Shown one piece after another: positions 1-5,497 of a stretch of 7,448 nucleotides of DNA (positions are counted from its first letter, which is position 1; every line of letters begins with the position of its first letter). This stretch comes from an uncultured Collinsella sp. (GTDB taxonomy: Bacteria; Actinomycetota; Coriobacteriia; Coriobacteriales; Coriobacteriaceae): NCBI GenBank assembly GCA_900543945.1, contig UQTN01000099.1, positions 1-7,448 on the forward strand, given 5' to 3'. Made by a program: the position numbers and the translations under genes. The notes beneath the pieces are model-generated. The model did not search any database. It was not told the origin of the DNA and was given only the letters and a program-made list of their open reading frames with translations.

Positions 1-292
1 GCTCACCGTGGGCTCGGTTGCGCTCGACCCCGACCGCCGCGAAGTCACGGTCGGCGGCTCGCCCATCGCGCTCACGGCTCGCGAGTTCGACGTCCTCGCC
101 CTGCTTATGGCACATGCCGGCACCGTGCTCACGCGCGAGCGCATCGCGCACGAGGCGCTGGGCTACGACTACGTGGGCGACACTAACAACGTCGACGTGC
201 ACATCGCGCACCTGCGCGCCAAGATCGAAGACGCCGGCAGTGCCCGCATCATCCAGACCGTGCGCGGGGTGGGCTATGTCTGCCGCGCGTAA
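1..292 (+). CDS. OmpR-family response regulator, C-terminal DNA-binding domain (5' end outside window)
   Basis: This is the C-terminal effector domain of a two-component response regulator. The reading frame is open from the first bases (codons from position 2) to the TAA at 290-292, so the receiver domain lies upstream of the window. The visible 96 or so residues form the winged-helix trans_reg_C fold. The motif LTAREFDVLALLM is the start of the helical core, VLTRERI leads into the positioning helix, VDVHIAHLRAKI is the recognition helix, and the ending TVRGVGYVCRA is the hallmark wing of OmpR/PhoB proteins. The product should bind promoter DNA once phosphorylated by the kinase encoded next, whose start codon overlaps this gene's end by 17 nt. 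That overlap implies translational coupling. The family is certain; the regulon and stimulus cannot be read from the sequence. Confidence 0.93.
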   Translation, partial: LTVGSVALDPDRREVTVGGSPIALTAREFDVLALLMAHAGTVLTRERIAHEALGYDYVGDTNNVDVHIAHLRAKIEDAGSARIIQTVRGVGYVCRA

Positions 293-1571
293 CGACGAGG
301 CTAAGCGCGTCACCTCCATCGCCCGCGCCATCAACTGGAGCTATATGTGGCGCCGCTTGGTGAGCTACGTCTGGCTGGATCTGTTACTGCTGCTTGTTGC
401 GGCGGCGATCCTCGTCTATGGCTACAACCAGACGCTGCCCGATGGCGCGTTTACCGCGGGATGGATCCCCAGCGCTAGCGTTCACGGCATGTCACTGACG
501 CCCGCGCGCGGCTGGGACCTGACAACGCTCACCTATACCGTCGAGTTTGCGCGTACCACCAAGACCTTCCCCCTCGCGCAGGACCTCGTCGCACTGTGGC
601 CCCTCTACCTTGTCGTTGTAGGTTGGCAAGTCATCAGCGTGCTCAACATGCTCGGCGGCGCCCGCCGCGTGCGCCGTACCATGGCACCGCTCAACGACCT
701 GGCCCTGCGCGTTGACGAGCTCGGGCGCATGCAGCTCGCCGGCGGCAAGATGGAAACGCTCGAGCAGGCCATCGAGCGCGCAAGCGTCGACTCGCCGAGC
801 GTCACCACCGGCGACGCCGATCTGGCGAGTATCGAGGTCGCGCTCAACCGCCTGCTGCGCCAGATGCAAGAGGCCAAGCTGCAGCAGATGCGCTTTGTCA
901 ACGATGCGAGTCACGAGCTGCGCACGCCCATCGCGGTGATTCAGGGCTACGTGAACATGCTCGACCGCTGGGGCAAAGACGACCCGGACGTGCTGGCAGA
1001 GTCCATCGCCTCGCTCAAAGCCGAAAGCGAGCATATGCAGGAGCTCGTGGAGCAGTTGCTGTTTTTAGCGCGCGGCGATGCCGGTCGCACCGTGCTGCGG
1101 CGCGCGAATACCAACCTGGCTGCACTGGTCGGCGAGGTTTGCGAAGAATCACAGATGATCGATGCCGGGCACACATATCGGCTGGCGTATGATGCCGCAC
1201 TTACCGGCGACCCGCGCTGCAACGCATCGGTTGACGTGGCACTCGTGAAGCAGGCGCTGCGCGTGATCGTGCAAAACGCCGCCAAGTATTCGGACGCAGG
1301 CACGACCGTCACGTTTGCCATAACACCCGATGCGGGCACGGGCGCGATTGACATAAGCGTTGAGGACGAGGGCATCGGCATGAACCAGGAATCCGCAGCT
1401 CACGCTTTCGAGCGGTTCTACCGTGCCGACAACGCACGCGATGCCGGCGCACAGGGCTCGGGCCTGGGGCTCGCTATCGCCAAGTGGATCGTCGACAGCC
1501 ACGGCGGTGTCATTGGCGTGACCTCAGTCGAGGGCGTCGGCAGCCGCTTTACGATTCGGCTGCCACGGTAG
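276..1571 (+). CDS. Two-transmembrane sensor histidine kinase
   Basis: This is a membrane sensor kinase of 431 aa, partner of the preceding regulator. The chosen ATG at 276 overlaps the regulator's last codons and has a GGGGTGGG stretch just upstream. An alternative ATG at 345, preceded by GGAG, would give 408 aa. Two hydrophobic segments (about residues 31-50 and 104-127) enclose an extracytoplasmic loop of roughly 53 residues. A HAMP-like linker follows. The H box FVNDASHELRTP carries the phospho-accepting His213. The N box has Asn334 in VIVQNAAKYSD, the G1 box is DEGIG (from about residue 364), the F box is FERFYRADN, and the G2 box GSGLGLA is at 394-400. All catalytic motifs are present, so it should be active. 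The short sensor loop shows no recognisable ligand domain, so the signal is unknown. The open frame reaches further 5' but there encodes an out-of-frame shadow of the regulator. Confidence 0.93.
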   Translation: MSAARNDEAKRVTSIARAINWSYMWRRLVSYVWLDLLLLLVAAAILVYGYNQTLPDGAFTAGWIPSASVHGMSLTPARGWDLTTLTYTVEFARTTKTFPLAQDLVALWPLYLVVVGWQVISVLNMLGGARRVRRTMAPLNDLALRVDELGRMQLAGGKMETLEQAIERASVDSPSVTTGDADLASIEVALNRLLRQMQEAKLQQMRFVNDASHELRTPIAVIQGYVNMLDRWGKDDPDVLAESIASLKAESEHMQELVEQLLFLARGDAGRTVLRRANTNLAALVGEVCEESQMIDAGHTYRLAYDAALTGDPRCNASVDVALVKQALRVIVQNAAKYSDAGTTVTFAITPDAGTGAIDISVEDEGIGMNQESAAHAFERFYRADNARDAGAQGSGLGLAIAKWIVDSHGGVIGVTSVEGVGSRFTIRLPR

Positions 1572-1585
1572 GGGCGTCTCTCACG

Positions 1586-1773
1586 AATCGAAGGTGAATG
1601 CTTTTCCGCGAAGTGAGCGACCTATTTTGGACCCCCGAAGCATCCGCACTTTTTGGCGCCAAAACCGCAGGAAATACCTGACAAAACCGCAGGAAAGAGC
1701 GACGTAAAAGTGTCGATGCTTCAGGGGCTCGATTTCACTCGTTCACTTCGCGGAAAAGCATTCACCTTCGATT
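1586..1773. repeat. Large imperfect inverted-repeat element (MITE-like or structured RNA)
   Basis: Positions 1586-1653 and 1706-1773 are inverted copies in one ungapped register. The outer 35 bp (1586-1620 against 1739-1773) match at 34 of 35 positions. The inner part matches in blocks such as GAAGCATC and CACTTTT, giving about 56 of 68 overall. The apex (1654-1705) carries two direct copies of CAAAACCGCAGGAAA (1660-1674 and 1682-1696), and 1651-1664 is a perfect palindrome, TTTTGGCGCCAAAA. No coding potential is credible. It starts 14 nt after the kinase stop codon. It could be a miniature inverted-repeat transposable element, a REP-type repeat, or a transcribed hairpin at the 3' end of the kinase mRNA. 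No convincing target duplication is visible. Confidence 0.8.
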
Positions 1774-1805
1774 TACGGCAGCCCGTCAGTCACCCTCTCG
1801 GCATT

Positions 1806-1842
1806 AAAAATGGGGCAAAGCCACGCGCCTTACCCCATTTTT
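1806..1842. terminator. Bidirectional Rho-independent terminator
   Basis: AAAAATGGGG (1806-1815) is the exact reverse complement of CCCCATTTTT (1833-1842). The stem is extended by a mismatch plus two A-T pairs and has a loop of roughly 11 nt. The stem base is A-rich on the left and T-rich on the right, so either strand ends in a U tract. It sits between the histidine kinase (plus) and the VOC gene (minus, ending at 1866) and can terminate both convergent transcripts. Confidence 0.8.
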
Positions 1843-1865
1843 CGTTAGCTATAGCAGCCTGTGCG

Positions 1866-2240
1866 CTACTCGCGGCACAGGTGCACGGCGAAGCCGGCGA
1901 ACTCGCGCTTAAAGTACACGAGCTTGGTGCCGCCGTCGGGCAGCAACACGCGCGACTCCTCGTTGACCTCGAGCCCGCGCTCGGCAAACCACTTCTCGGC
2001 CGCATCGATGTCGTTGACGGCGAAGCCGATGTGGCCCTTGGTGCCACGACCGTTCTGCTTCATGATCTCGACCAGCGAATCGTTAAAGTACGAAACGGGG
2101 GTCTCGATGACGGGCAGGCCCATCATCGTCGAGAACAGCTCCGCGATCTCCAGGGCGTCTGCCGGGTCGGTGGCGTTAATGCCCACGTGGGCAACGCGCA
2201 TGCCAAAGAGCTCGACCGGGTCGGCGTTCTGCTCACTCAT
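1866..2240 (-). CDS. VOC (glyoxalase/bleomycin-resistance fold) protein
   Basis: This is a single vicinal-oxygen-chelate domain protein of 124 aa. The start ATG (reverse complement of 2238-2240) lies 11 nt after the stop of the PTS IIB gene. Longer upstream frames only read through that gene in the wrong frame. The two βαβββ halves are visible: RVAHVGINAT to SLVEIMKQ, then GHIGFAVNDI to GFAVHLCRE. Candidate metal ligands are His18, Glu58, His70 and His120, an H/E/H/H set where E. coli glyoxalase I has H/E/H/E. From memory, the closest resemblance is the VOC domain fused to the C-terminus of some Firmicutes KDPG/KHG aldolases (shared VAHVGIN, VEIMK, GHI and GFAVHL patterns), which hints at sugar-acid or keto-sugar chemistry rather than methylglyoxal detoxification. 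That functional suggestion is inference. The Shine-Dalgarno site is weak, so translation probably depends on coupling to the IIB gene. Confidence 0.88.
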   Translation of the reverse strand: MSEQNADPVELFGMRVAHVGINATDPADALEIAELFSTMMGLPVIETPVSYFNDSLVEIMKQNGRGTKGHIGFAVNDIDAAEKWFAERGLEVNEESRVLLPDGGTKLVYFKREFAGFAVHLCRE

Positions 2241-2251
2241 ACAGGCGGTGC

Positions 2252-2539
2252 CTACTGAGCCATGACGTCGAGAACGGCCTTCTCGGCAGCGACGCGGTTC
2301 ATGCCGGTCATGAAGGGCACGCCGCTCACGTACGGGCAGGTGAGGCCCTCGGGGGCAACGGTGGTGGCGATCAGCAGGTCGGCGCCCTCGTCGCAAGCGT
2401 CCTTGGCCTCGGAGATGGCGCACTGCACGATCTCATACTTGCCGGCGTAACCGTTGGCGTCGAGCATGGTGGCGACCTTCTGGGCAACGAGCGTGGAAGT
2501 AGCAGCGCCAGCGCCGCAAGCCAAAACGATCTTCTTCAT
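2252..2539 (-). CDS. PTS sugar transporter subunit IIB, galactitol (GatB) type
   Basis: This is a cytosolic phosphocarrier of 95 aa that in this family takes phosphate from IIA on a cysteine and passes it to a sugar bound by IIC. The N-terminus KKIVLACGAGAATST has the phosphorylated Cys8 in its P-loop. The layout follows E. coli GatB: IVQCAISEA, then DLLIATT, then VSGVPFMTGMN, at essentially the same total length. AAGGGAG lies 9 nt upstream of the ATG. The gene heads a short minus-strand unit with the VOC gene 11 nt downstream. No IIA or IIC is next to it: the gene upstream is divergent and unrelated. It must therefore work with subunits encoded elsewhere or have a regulatory role. The sugar cannot be named from sequence. 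GatB-type assignment is good; galactitol specificity is not implied. Confidence 0.92.
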   Translation of the reverse strand: MKKIVLACGAGAATSTLVAQKVATMLDANGYAGKYEIVQCAISEAKDACDEGADLLIATTVAPEGLTCPYVSGVPFMTGMNRVAAEKAVLDVMAQ

Positions 2540-2641
2540 AGGTAATGTCTCCCTTCATGGTTTACTTTAGGTAAGTGTACCGCAGCGAGCGATGGCGCTC
2601 AGCCTCGATGCGCTTTTATGCCAGTTTGCTTGCGCGCTGCG

Positions 2642-2647
2642 TATAAT
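2642..2647 (+). promoter_or_regulatory. Consensus -10 box for the TPR-like membrane protein gene
   Basis: A perfect TATAAT stands 55 nt upstream of the start codon at 2703, in a locally AT-richer patch (GCGTATAATACATC). No good -35 hexamer lies at 17 ± 1 nt; TG two bases before the -10 approaches, but does not match, an extended -10. Transcription would begin near 2654, leaving a leader of about 50 nt. The remainder of the 2540-2702 gap presumably also holds the divergent IIB promoter, for which AGTGTA at 2574-2579 (TACACT on the minus strand) is only a weak candidate. Confidence 0.55.
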
Positions 2648-2702
2648 ACATCTAGTACGTGTTGTCATACCGCTCGCGCTACGAGCGACTAAGGATCCTA
2701 AT

Positions 2703-3326
2703 ATGCCCGATTCCCGCACACTCTGGACCGCCGTCGTTATCATCTGCATCGCCGTGTCGGTGTTCTTTAGCGTCAAAAAACGCACCACGTTCAAGCGCCT
2801 GCAGCAGCTTATGGCCGCCAAGCAGTGGGACGAGTTTGATCGTTTGCTCGACGCCAAGCTCACCAGCATGCTGTACCCGCGCTACAACCGCGACTACCTG
2901 CGCTTGAACTCCTATCTGCTGCGCGAGGACCACGAGCGCGCCAACGAGATGTTCGACCTGCTGCTGGGGCTCAACCTGCCCAAGATGCAGCGCGTCGACC
3001 TGGTGATCAAAGCCTTTAACTACTACGTTGGCCAGGAGGACCGCAAAAAGTCCAAGGAGCTTCTGCACGAGATCAAGGGCTTTGAGGGCGGTCAGGCCGA
3101 GGCGGTCGCACACGAATGCCAGCTGATGTACGACACGATGATCCTCAAGCGCCACAACGACATTCCCGAACTGGAGCGCATGCTCGAGGATGTCGGCGAC
3201 GACCCGGTCAAGCGCTGCCGCTTGGAGTACCTGCTGGCCCTGCAGTACCAAAACAAGGGCGACGAGGCAAAGTATACCGAGTACTTGGAAAAGTCGGGTC
3301 AGCACTCGATGGCCGTCAACGCGTAA
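2703..3326 (+). CDS. Membrane-anchored TPR-like protein, function unknown
   Basis: I do not recognise this 207-aa protein. The ATG at 2703 is preceded by AAGGA seven nt upstream; the longer frame from 2592 would cross the promoter. Residues 7-23 (TLWTAVVIICIAVSVFF) form one transmembrane helix followed by a basic stretch (KKRTTFKR), predicting a cytoplasmic C-terminal body. That body is almost all helix, with helix-turn-helix pairs that look like tetratricopeptide repeats: AAKQWDEFDRLLDAKL, LLREDHERANEMFDLLL, YYVGQEDRKKSKELLHE, and near the C-terminus LALQYQNKGDEAKYTEYL. A scaffold or adaptor at the inner membrane face is the natural inference; no catalytic motif is visible. It stands alone with its own promoter, and the tRNA-Leu begins 31 nt after its stop, so the two may be co-transcribed. 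Confidence 0.85.
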   Translation: MPDSRTLWTAVVIICIAVSVFFSVKKRTTFKRLQQLMAAKQWDEFDRLLDAKLTSMLYPRYNRDYLRLNSYLLREDHERANEMFDLLLGLNLPKMQRVDLVIKAFNYYVGQEDRKKSKELLHEIKGFEGGQAEAVAHECQLMYDTMILKRHNDIPELERMLEDVGDDPVKRCRLEYLLALQYQNKGDEAKYTEYLEKSGQHSMAVNA

Positions 3327-3357
3327 CGGACGGCTTGTGCTAGACTTCTAGTCTCAC

Positions 3358-3442
3358 GGGGGCGTGGCGGAATTGGCATACGCAGGAGACTTAAAATCTC
3401 TCGCCGCAAGGATTGTGGGTTCGAGTCCCACCGCCCCTACCA
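3358..3442 (+). tRNA. tRNA-Leu (anticodon UAA)
   Basis: This is a complete class II tRNA of 85 nt. The acceptor arm GGGGGCG pairs with CGCCCCT, with G1 opposite U72. The discriminator is A3439 and the CCA end is encoded in the DNA at 3440-3442. The anticodon stem GGAGA/TCTCT encloses the loop CTTAAAA, placing anticodon TAA at 3392-3394, which reads UUA codons (and UUG by wobble). A long variable arm (CGCCGCAAGGATT region) and the T arm GTGGG-TTCGAGT-CCCAC complete the fold. UUA is rare in a genome this GC-rich, so this isoacceptor serves few codons. TAGACT at 3341-3346 could be its own -10; no clear -35 is seen. Confidence 0.97.
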
Positions 3443-3453
3443 TATGAAGCGTT

Positions 3454-3493
3454 CGAGCCCGTGTCCCCAAGGGATGCGGGCTCGTTTCTTTTT
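3454..3493 (+). terminator. Rho-independent terminator after tRNA-Leu
   Basis: CGAGCCCG (3454-3461) pairs perfectly with CGGGCTCG (3477-3484). The stem continues through two G-U pairs into TCCC/GGGA around a three-base loop (CAA). The T-rich tail TTTCTTTTT (3485-3493) follows directly. There is no U tract in the minus direction, so it acts only on plus-strand transcripts (tRNA and possibly the upstream gene), shielding the convergent ppx gene. Confidence 0.9.
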
Positions 3494-3527
3494 CACGCCG
3501 GCGGGACTCTAAGTTGCGGTGGAATAG

Positions 3528-4529
3528 TTAGAGGGTGCTGAGGCTGGGGGTCCAGCCGATGGTGGGGGTCGCGCCATCGAGGGTCTCGTTGATGGTAGCG
3601 GCCATACCGGCGAGTAGGCTGTTCTCGCTTACGGTGAGCGTCTTGTAGCCGCCGGCACGCATGAGCTCGCGGATCACCACGGCGCCGGCCAGAATCACGC
3701 CCGCGCGTTTGGGCTGTACACCCGGTAGCGCGGCGATGCCTTCCGCGTCCAACACAGACATGCGCTCGATAGCGGCCGAGACCTGCTCCAGCGACAGCTC
3801 GCGTAGGTGCACAAAGCTCGAATCGTACGGTTCCAGCTCGTGGACCAGAGCCACCAGCGTAGTCACCGTGCCGCCCACCGCGACTAAGCGTTCGGCGCGC
3901 TCAAAGTCGACAGGCAGGCCCTCAAAATAGGCGGCGAACTGCTCGCCTGCCCACGCGACAGCGGCAGCAAGCTCGCCATCCGCGGGCGGCAACGCGGAGA
4001 AAAAGCGCTCCGTCACGCGGCGACAACCGATGTCCAGCGAGCGCGTTCCCTCCAGCGCAAAGACCCCGCGCTCAGGCGCATAGACGCCCGTCGCGAGCTC
4101 CGTGGAGCCGCCGCCCGAATCGGCGACGATGATGCGCTCGCCGGCAAAGTCGTGCGCCACGCCAAAAAATGTCAGGCGCGCCTCGACCTCGCCCGGAATC
4201 ACCTGTGGTTTGAGCCCCAACTCGCGCAGGCCGTCCAGCAGCAGCGCGGCATTGGACGCATCGCGCGCGGCACTCGTGCACGTGGTGCAGACGCACACGG
4301 CCCCAAAGGCACGGGCCTCGTCCACAAACATGCGGCACGCAGCGAGCACACGCTCGACAGCCGCCTCGCAGAAGCGCCCCGTCGCGTCCACGCCCTCGCC
4401 CAGGTCGGTAATCTCGGTATGCTTGGACGATTCCACAATCGCTCCGCCCTCGACCTGGGCCAACACCAGTCGCGACGACACCGTTCCCAGGTCGATCGCG
4501 GCCACCTTATAGCGTTTGCAATTTGTCAT
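3528..4529 (-). CDS. Ppx/GppA-family phosphatase (exopolyphosphatase / pppGpp phosphohydrolase)
   Basis: This is a 333-aa ASKHA-fold phosphohydrolase, a size typical of the short actinobacterial Ppx proteins that lack the C-terminal HD domain. Members remove terminal phosphate from polyphosphate or from pppGpp. Visible landmarks are the phosphate-1 strand AAIDLGTVSSRL (residues 10-21), PGEVEARLTFFGV (about 112-124) with the likely catalytic Glu116, the phosphate-2 loop DSGGGSTEL (137-145), VAVGGTVTTL (216-225), GVQPKRAGVI (270-279) and SENSLLAGM (301-309). Several usually conserved positions differ: GSNS is GTVS, EEARL is VEARL, and the LREG-type motif is LLAG. These may affect rate or substrate. 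The ATG has GGAGGGGAG upstream at good spacing and lies 20 nt after the ftsB stop, so both are one transcript. Which of the two substrates it prefers cannot be told. Confidence 0.9.
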   Translation of the reverse strand: MTNCKRYKVAAIDLGTVSSRLVLAQVEGGAIVESSKHTEITDLGEGVDATGRFCEAAVERVLAACRMFVDEARAFGAVCVCTTCTSAARDASNAALLLDGLRELGLKPQVIPGEVEARLTFFGVAHDFAGERIIVADSGGGSTELATGVYAPERGVFALEGTRSLDIGCRRVTERFFSALPPADGELAAAVAWAGEQFAAYFEGLPVDFERAERLVAVGGTVTTLVALVHELEPYDSSFVHLRELSLEQVSAAIERMSVLDAEGIAALPGVQPKRAGVILAGAVVIRELMRAGGYKTLTVSENSLLAGMAATINETLDGATPTIGWTPSLSTL

Positions 4530-4549
4530 TGCGGGCTCCCCTCCGGGCG

Positions 4550-5311
4550 CTATTTGCCGTTGGACACGACCGTCTGGCCCTCGACGCCGTTAAAACCAAA
4601 CAGCATGTCGAGCGCCTGGATGTACCACGGCGCGTCCTTACCGACTTCTTCGATTTCCTTGGCAACTTCGCTGGCCTTCTTGGCGTTCGACGACTTCTTG
4701 CCCGAAGACGAATCAGAATCGTCGTCCAGGCCCAGAACGTCAATCTTGGTCTCGCCGGGCATCACCAGGCCCAGATCCTCGGTCGCCGCGTCCTTAATGC
4801 CCTCCTCCGAGAGCAGTTTGTCGACACTTTTTTGCAGCTCGTCGTTGTATTGCTGGCGAATCTCGACCTGCTTGGCCAAAATATCGCTCGAGCGCTTGGC
4901 CACATACAGATCGCGCACGGGAAAATACAAGCTCACGAGCACCAAGGCAACGACGATACCGATAAACAACCCTCGCTGGGGTCCGTGGGTAAAGTCGTAG
5001 ATTGCCTTAACCACCGCGTTGTCGTTGGCGTAGTGCATAAAGTCCGAACCCGAAAGACGGCTCGACGGCCTGCTCGACCTATCGTGCGCCTGAGCCGAGG
5101 AACGCGATTCGTTCGTCGCGCGCGACGAACGGTCCAGGCGATGCGTCGACATATTCATTTGAGCATGGGAGTGCGAAGTGCCTGCCGTGCGATGCGTGGG
5201 ACGGGCGGCACCCGTGTAATCGGGCCCGCCGAGCGGCACCGTACGCGCACGGCGAGGTGACGGCTCACACGAACCGGCGGAATAGTACCTGTTGTCGTAA
5301 ATCTGATCCAT
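4550..5311 (-). CDS. FtsB/DivIC-family septum formation initiator
   Basis: This is a bitopic division protein of 253 aa. Family members form the FtsB-FtsL-FtsQ (DivIC-FtsL-DivIB) complex that activates septal peptidoglycan synthesis. The ATG (5309-5311) has AAGG five nt upstream; the longer frame from 5437 would run into the terminator of eno. Residues 1-110 form a long polar N-terminal tail rich in Ser, Arg and His. Residues 114-132 (LFIGIVVALVLVSLYFPVR) are the transmembrane helix, followed by a coiled coil at about 138-170 (SSDILAKQVEIRQQYNDELQ) and the family-type turn EDLGLVMPGETK. An acidic/serine linker (DDDSDSSSGKK) leads to a C-terminal amphipathic segment. Its place between eno and ppx matches the actinobacterial order in which an FtsB homologue follows enolase. 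The symbol is left blank because FtsB and DivIC naming is interchangeable here. Confidence 0.88.
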   Translation of the reverse strand: MDQIYDNRYYSAGSCEPSPRRARTVPLGGPDYTGAARPTHRTAGTSHSHAQMNMSTHRLDRSSRATNESRSSAQAHDRSSRPSSRLSGSDFMHYANDNAVVKAIYDFTHGPQRGLFIGIVVALVLVSLYFPVRDLYVAKRSSDILAKQVEIRQQYNDELQKSVDKLLSEEGIKDAATEDLGLVMPGETKIDVLGLDDDSDSSSGKKSSNAKKASEVAKEIEEVGKDAPWYIQALDMLFGFNGVEGQTVVSNGK

Positions 5312-5354
5312 GTGCGCCTTGTGCGGTTGAGGTTTGTTTGCGCTAAGTCCTTTA

Positions 5355-5363
5355 GTTATAGCA
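5355..5363 (-). promoter_or_regulatory. Extended -10 promoter for ftsB-ppx
   Basis: On the minus strand this reads TGCTATAAC, an extended -10 (TGN followed by a 5/6 match to TATAAT). It lies just downstream of the enolase terminator and about 44 nt upstream of the ftsB ATG. No good -35 is visible, as is usual for extended -10 promoters. It would let ftsB and ppx be expressed independently of eno. Confidence 0.5.
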
Positions 5364-5402
5364 CGAGCATGCGCAACGCCTTCGGCAGCCTTTGCTCGAC
5401 AT

Positions 5403-5434
5403 AAAAAAGGCGCTGAGCCACACGGCCCAGCGCC
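5403..5434 (-). terminator. Rho-independent terminator after eno
   Basis: On the minus strand GGCGCTG (from 5434 down to 5428) pairs with CAGCGCC (5415-5409). Three further pairs follow after one mismatch, closing a four-base loop. Six T residues follow directly (complement of 5403-5408). It lies 64 nt after the eno stop codon and before the ftsB promoter, separating the eno transcript from ftsB-ppx, though some read-through is possible. Confidence 0.9.
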
Positions 5435-5497
5435 CAATGGCGGCCATCAGAAGTGGAGCGGAGCCGAGTCAACCCCGCCCCCGCGAGCACCACTTGT

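Noticed and set aside
18..275. N-terminal extension of the histidine kinase frame
   Set aside because: It is a wrong-frame reading of the response-regulator DNA-binding domain, basic and low-complexity. The ATG at 276 with an upstream G-rich site is the natural coupled start.
1660..1696. Two spaced CAAAACCGCAGGAAA copies as a CRISPR-like array
   Set aside because: There are only two 15-bp copies with a 7-nt gap, inside the loop of an inverted repeat, and no cas genes.
1581..1777. Possible target-site duplication (TCACG / TTACG) flanking the inverted repeat
   Set aside because: Only 4 of 5 bases agree, one copy overlaps the arm, and such a short match is not evidence.
1558..1783. GGCTGCC (1558-1564) and GGCAGCC (1777-1783) as a further extension of the inverted-repeat arms
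   Set aside because: They are out of register with the main arms by 18 nt and the left copy is inside the kinase coding sequence, so chance is likely.
1653..2258. 201-codon plus-strand frame beginning in the inverted repeat
   Set aside because: It crosses the bidirectional terminator and runs antisense to the VOC gene. No RBS and no recognisable protein features.
4523..5260. 245-codon plus-strand frame opposite the FtsB-like gene
   Set aside because: It is antisense to a convincing gene with RBS, transmembrane helix and synteny; its composition is that of a shadow frame.
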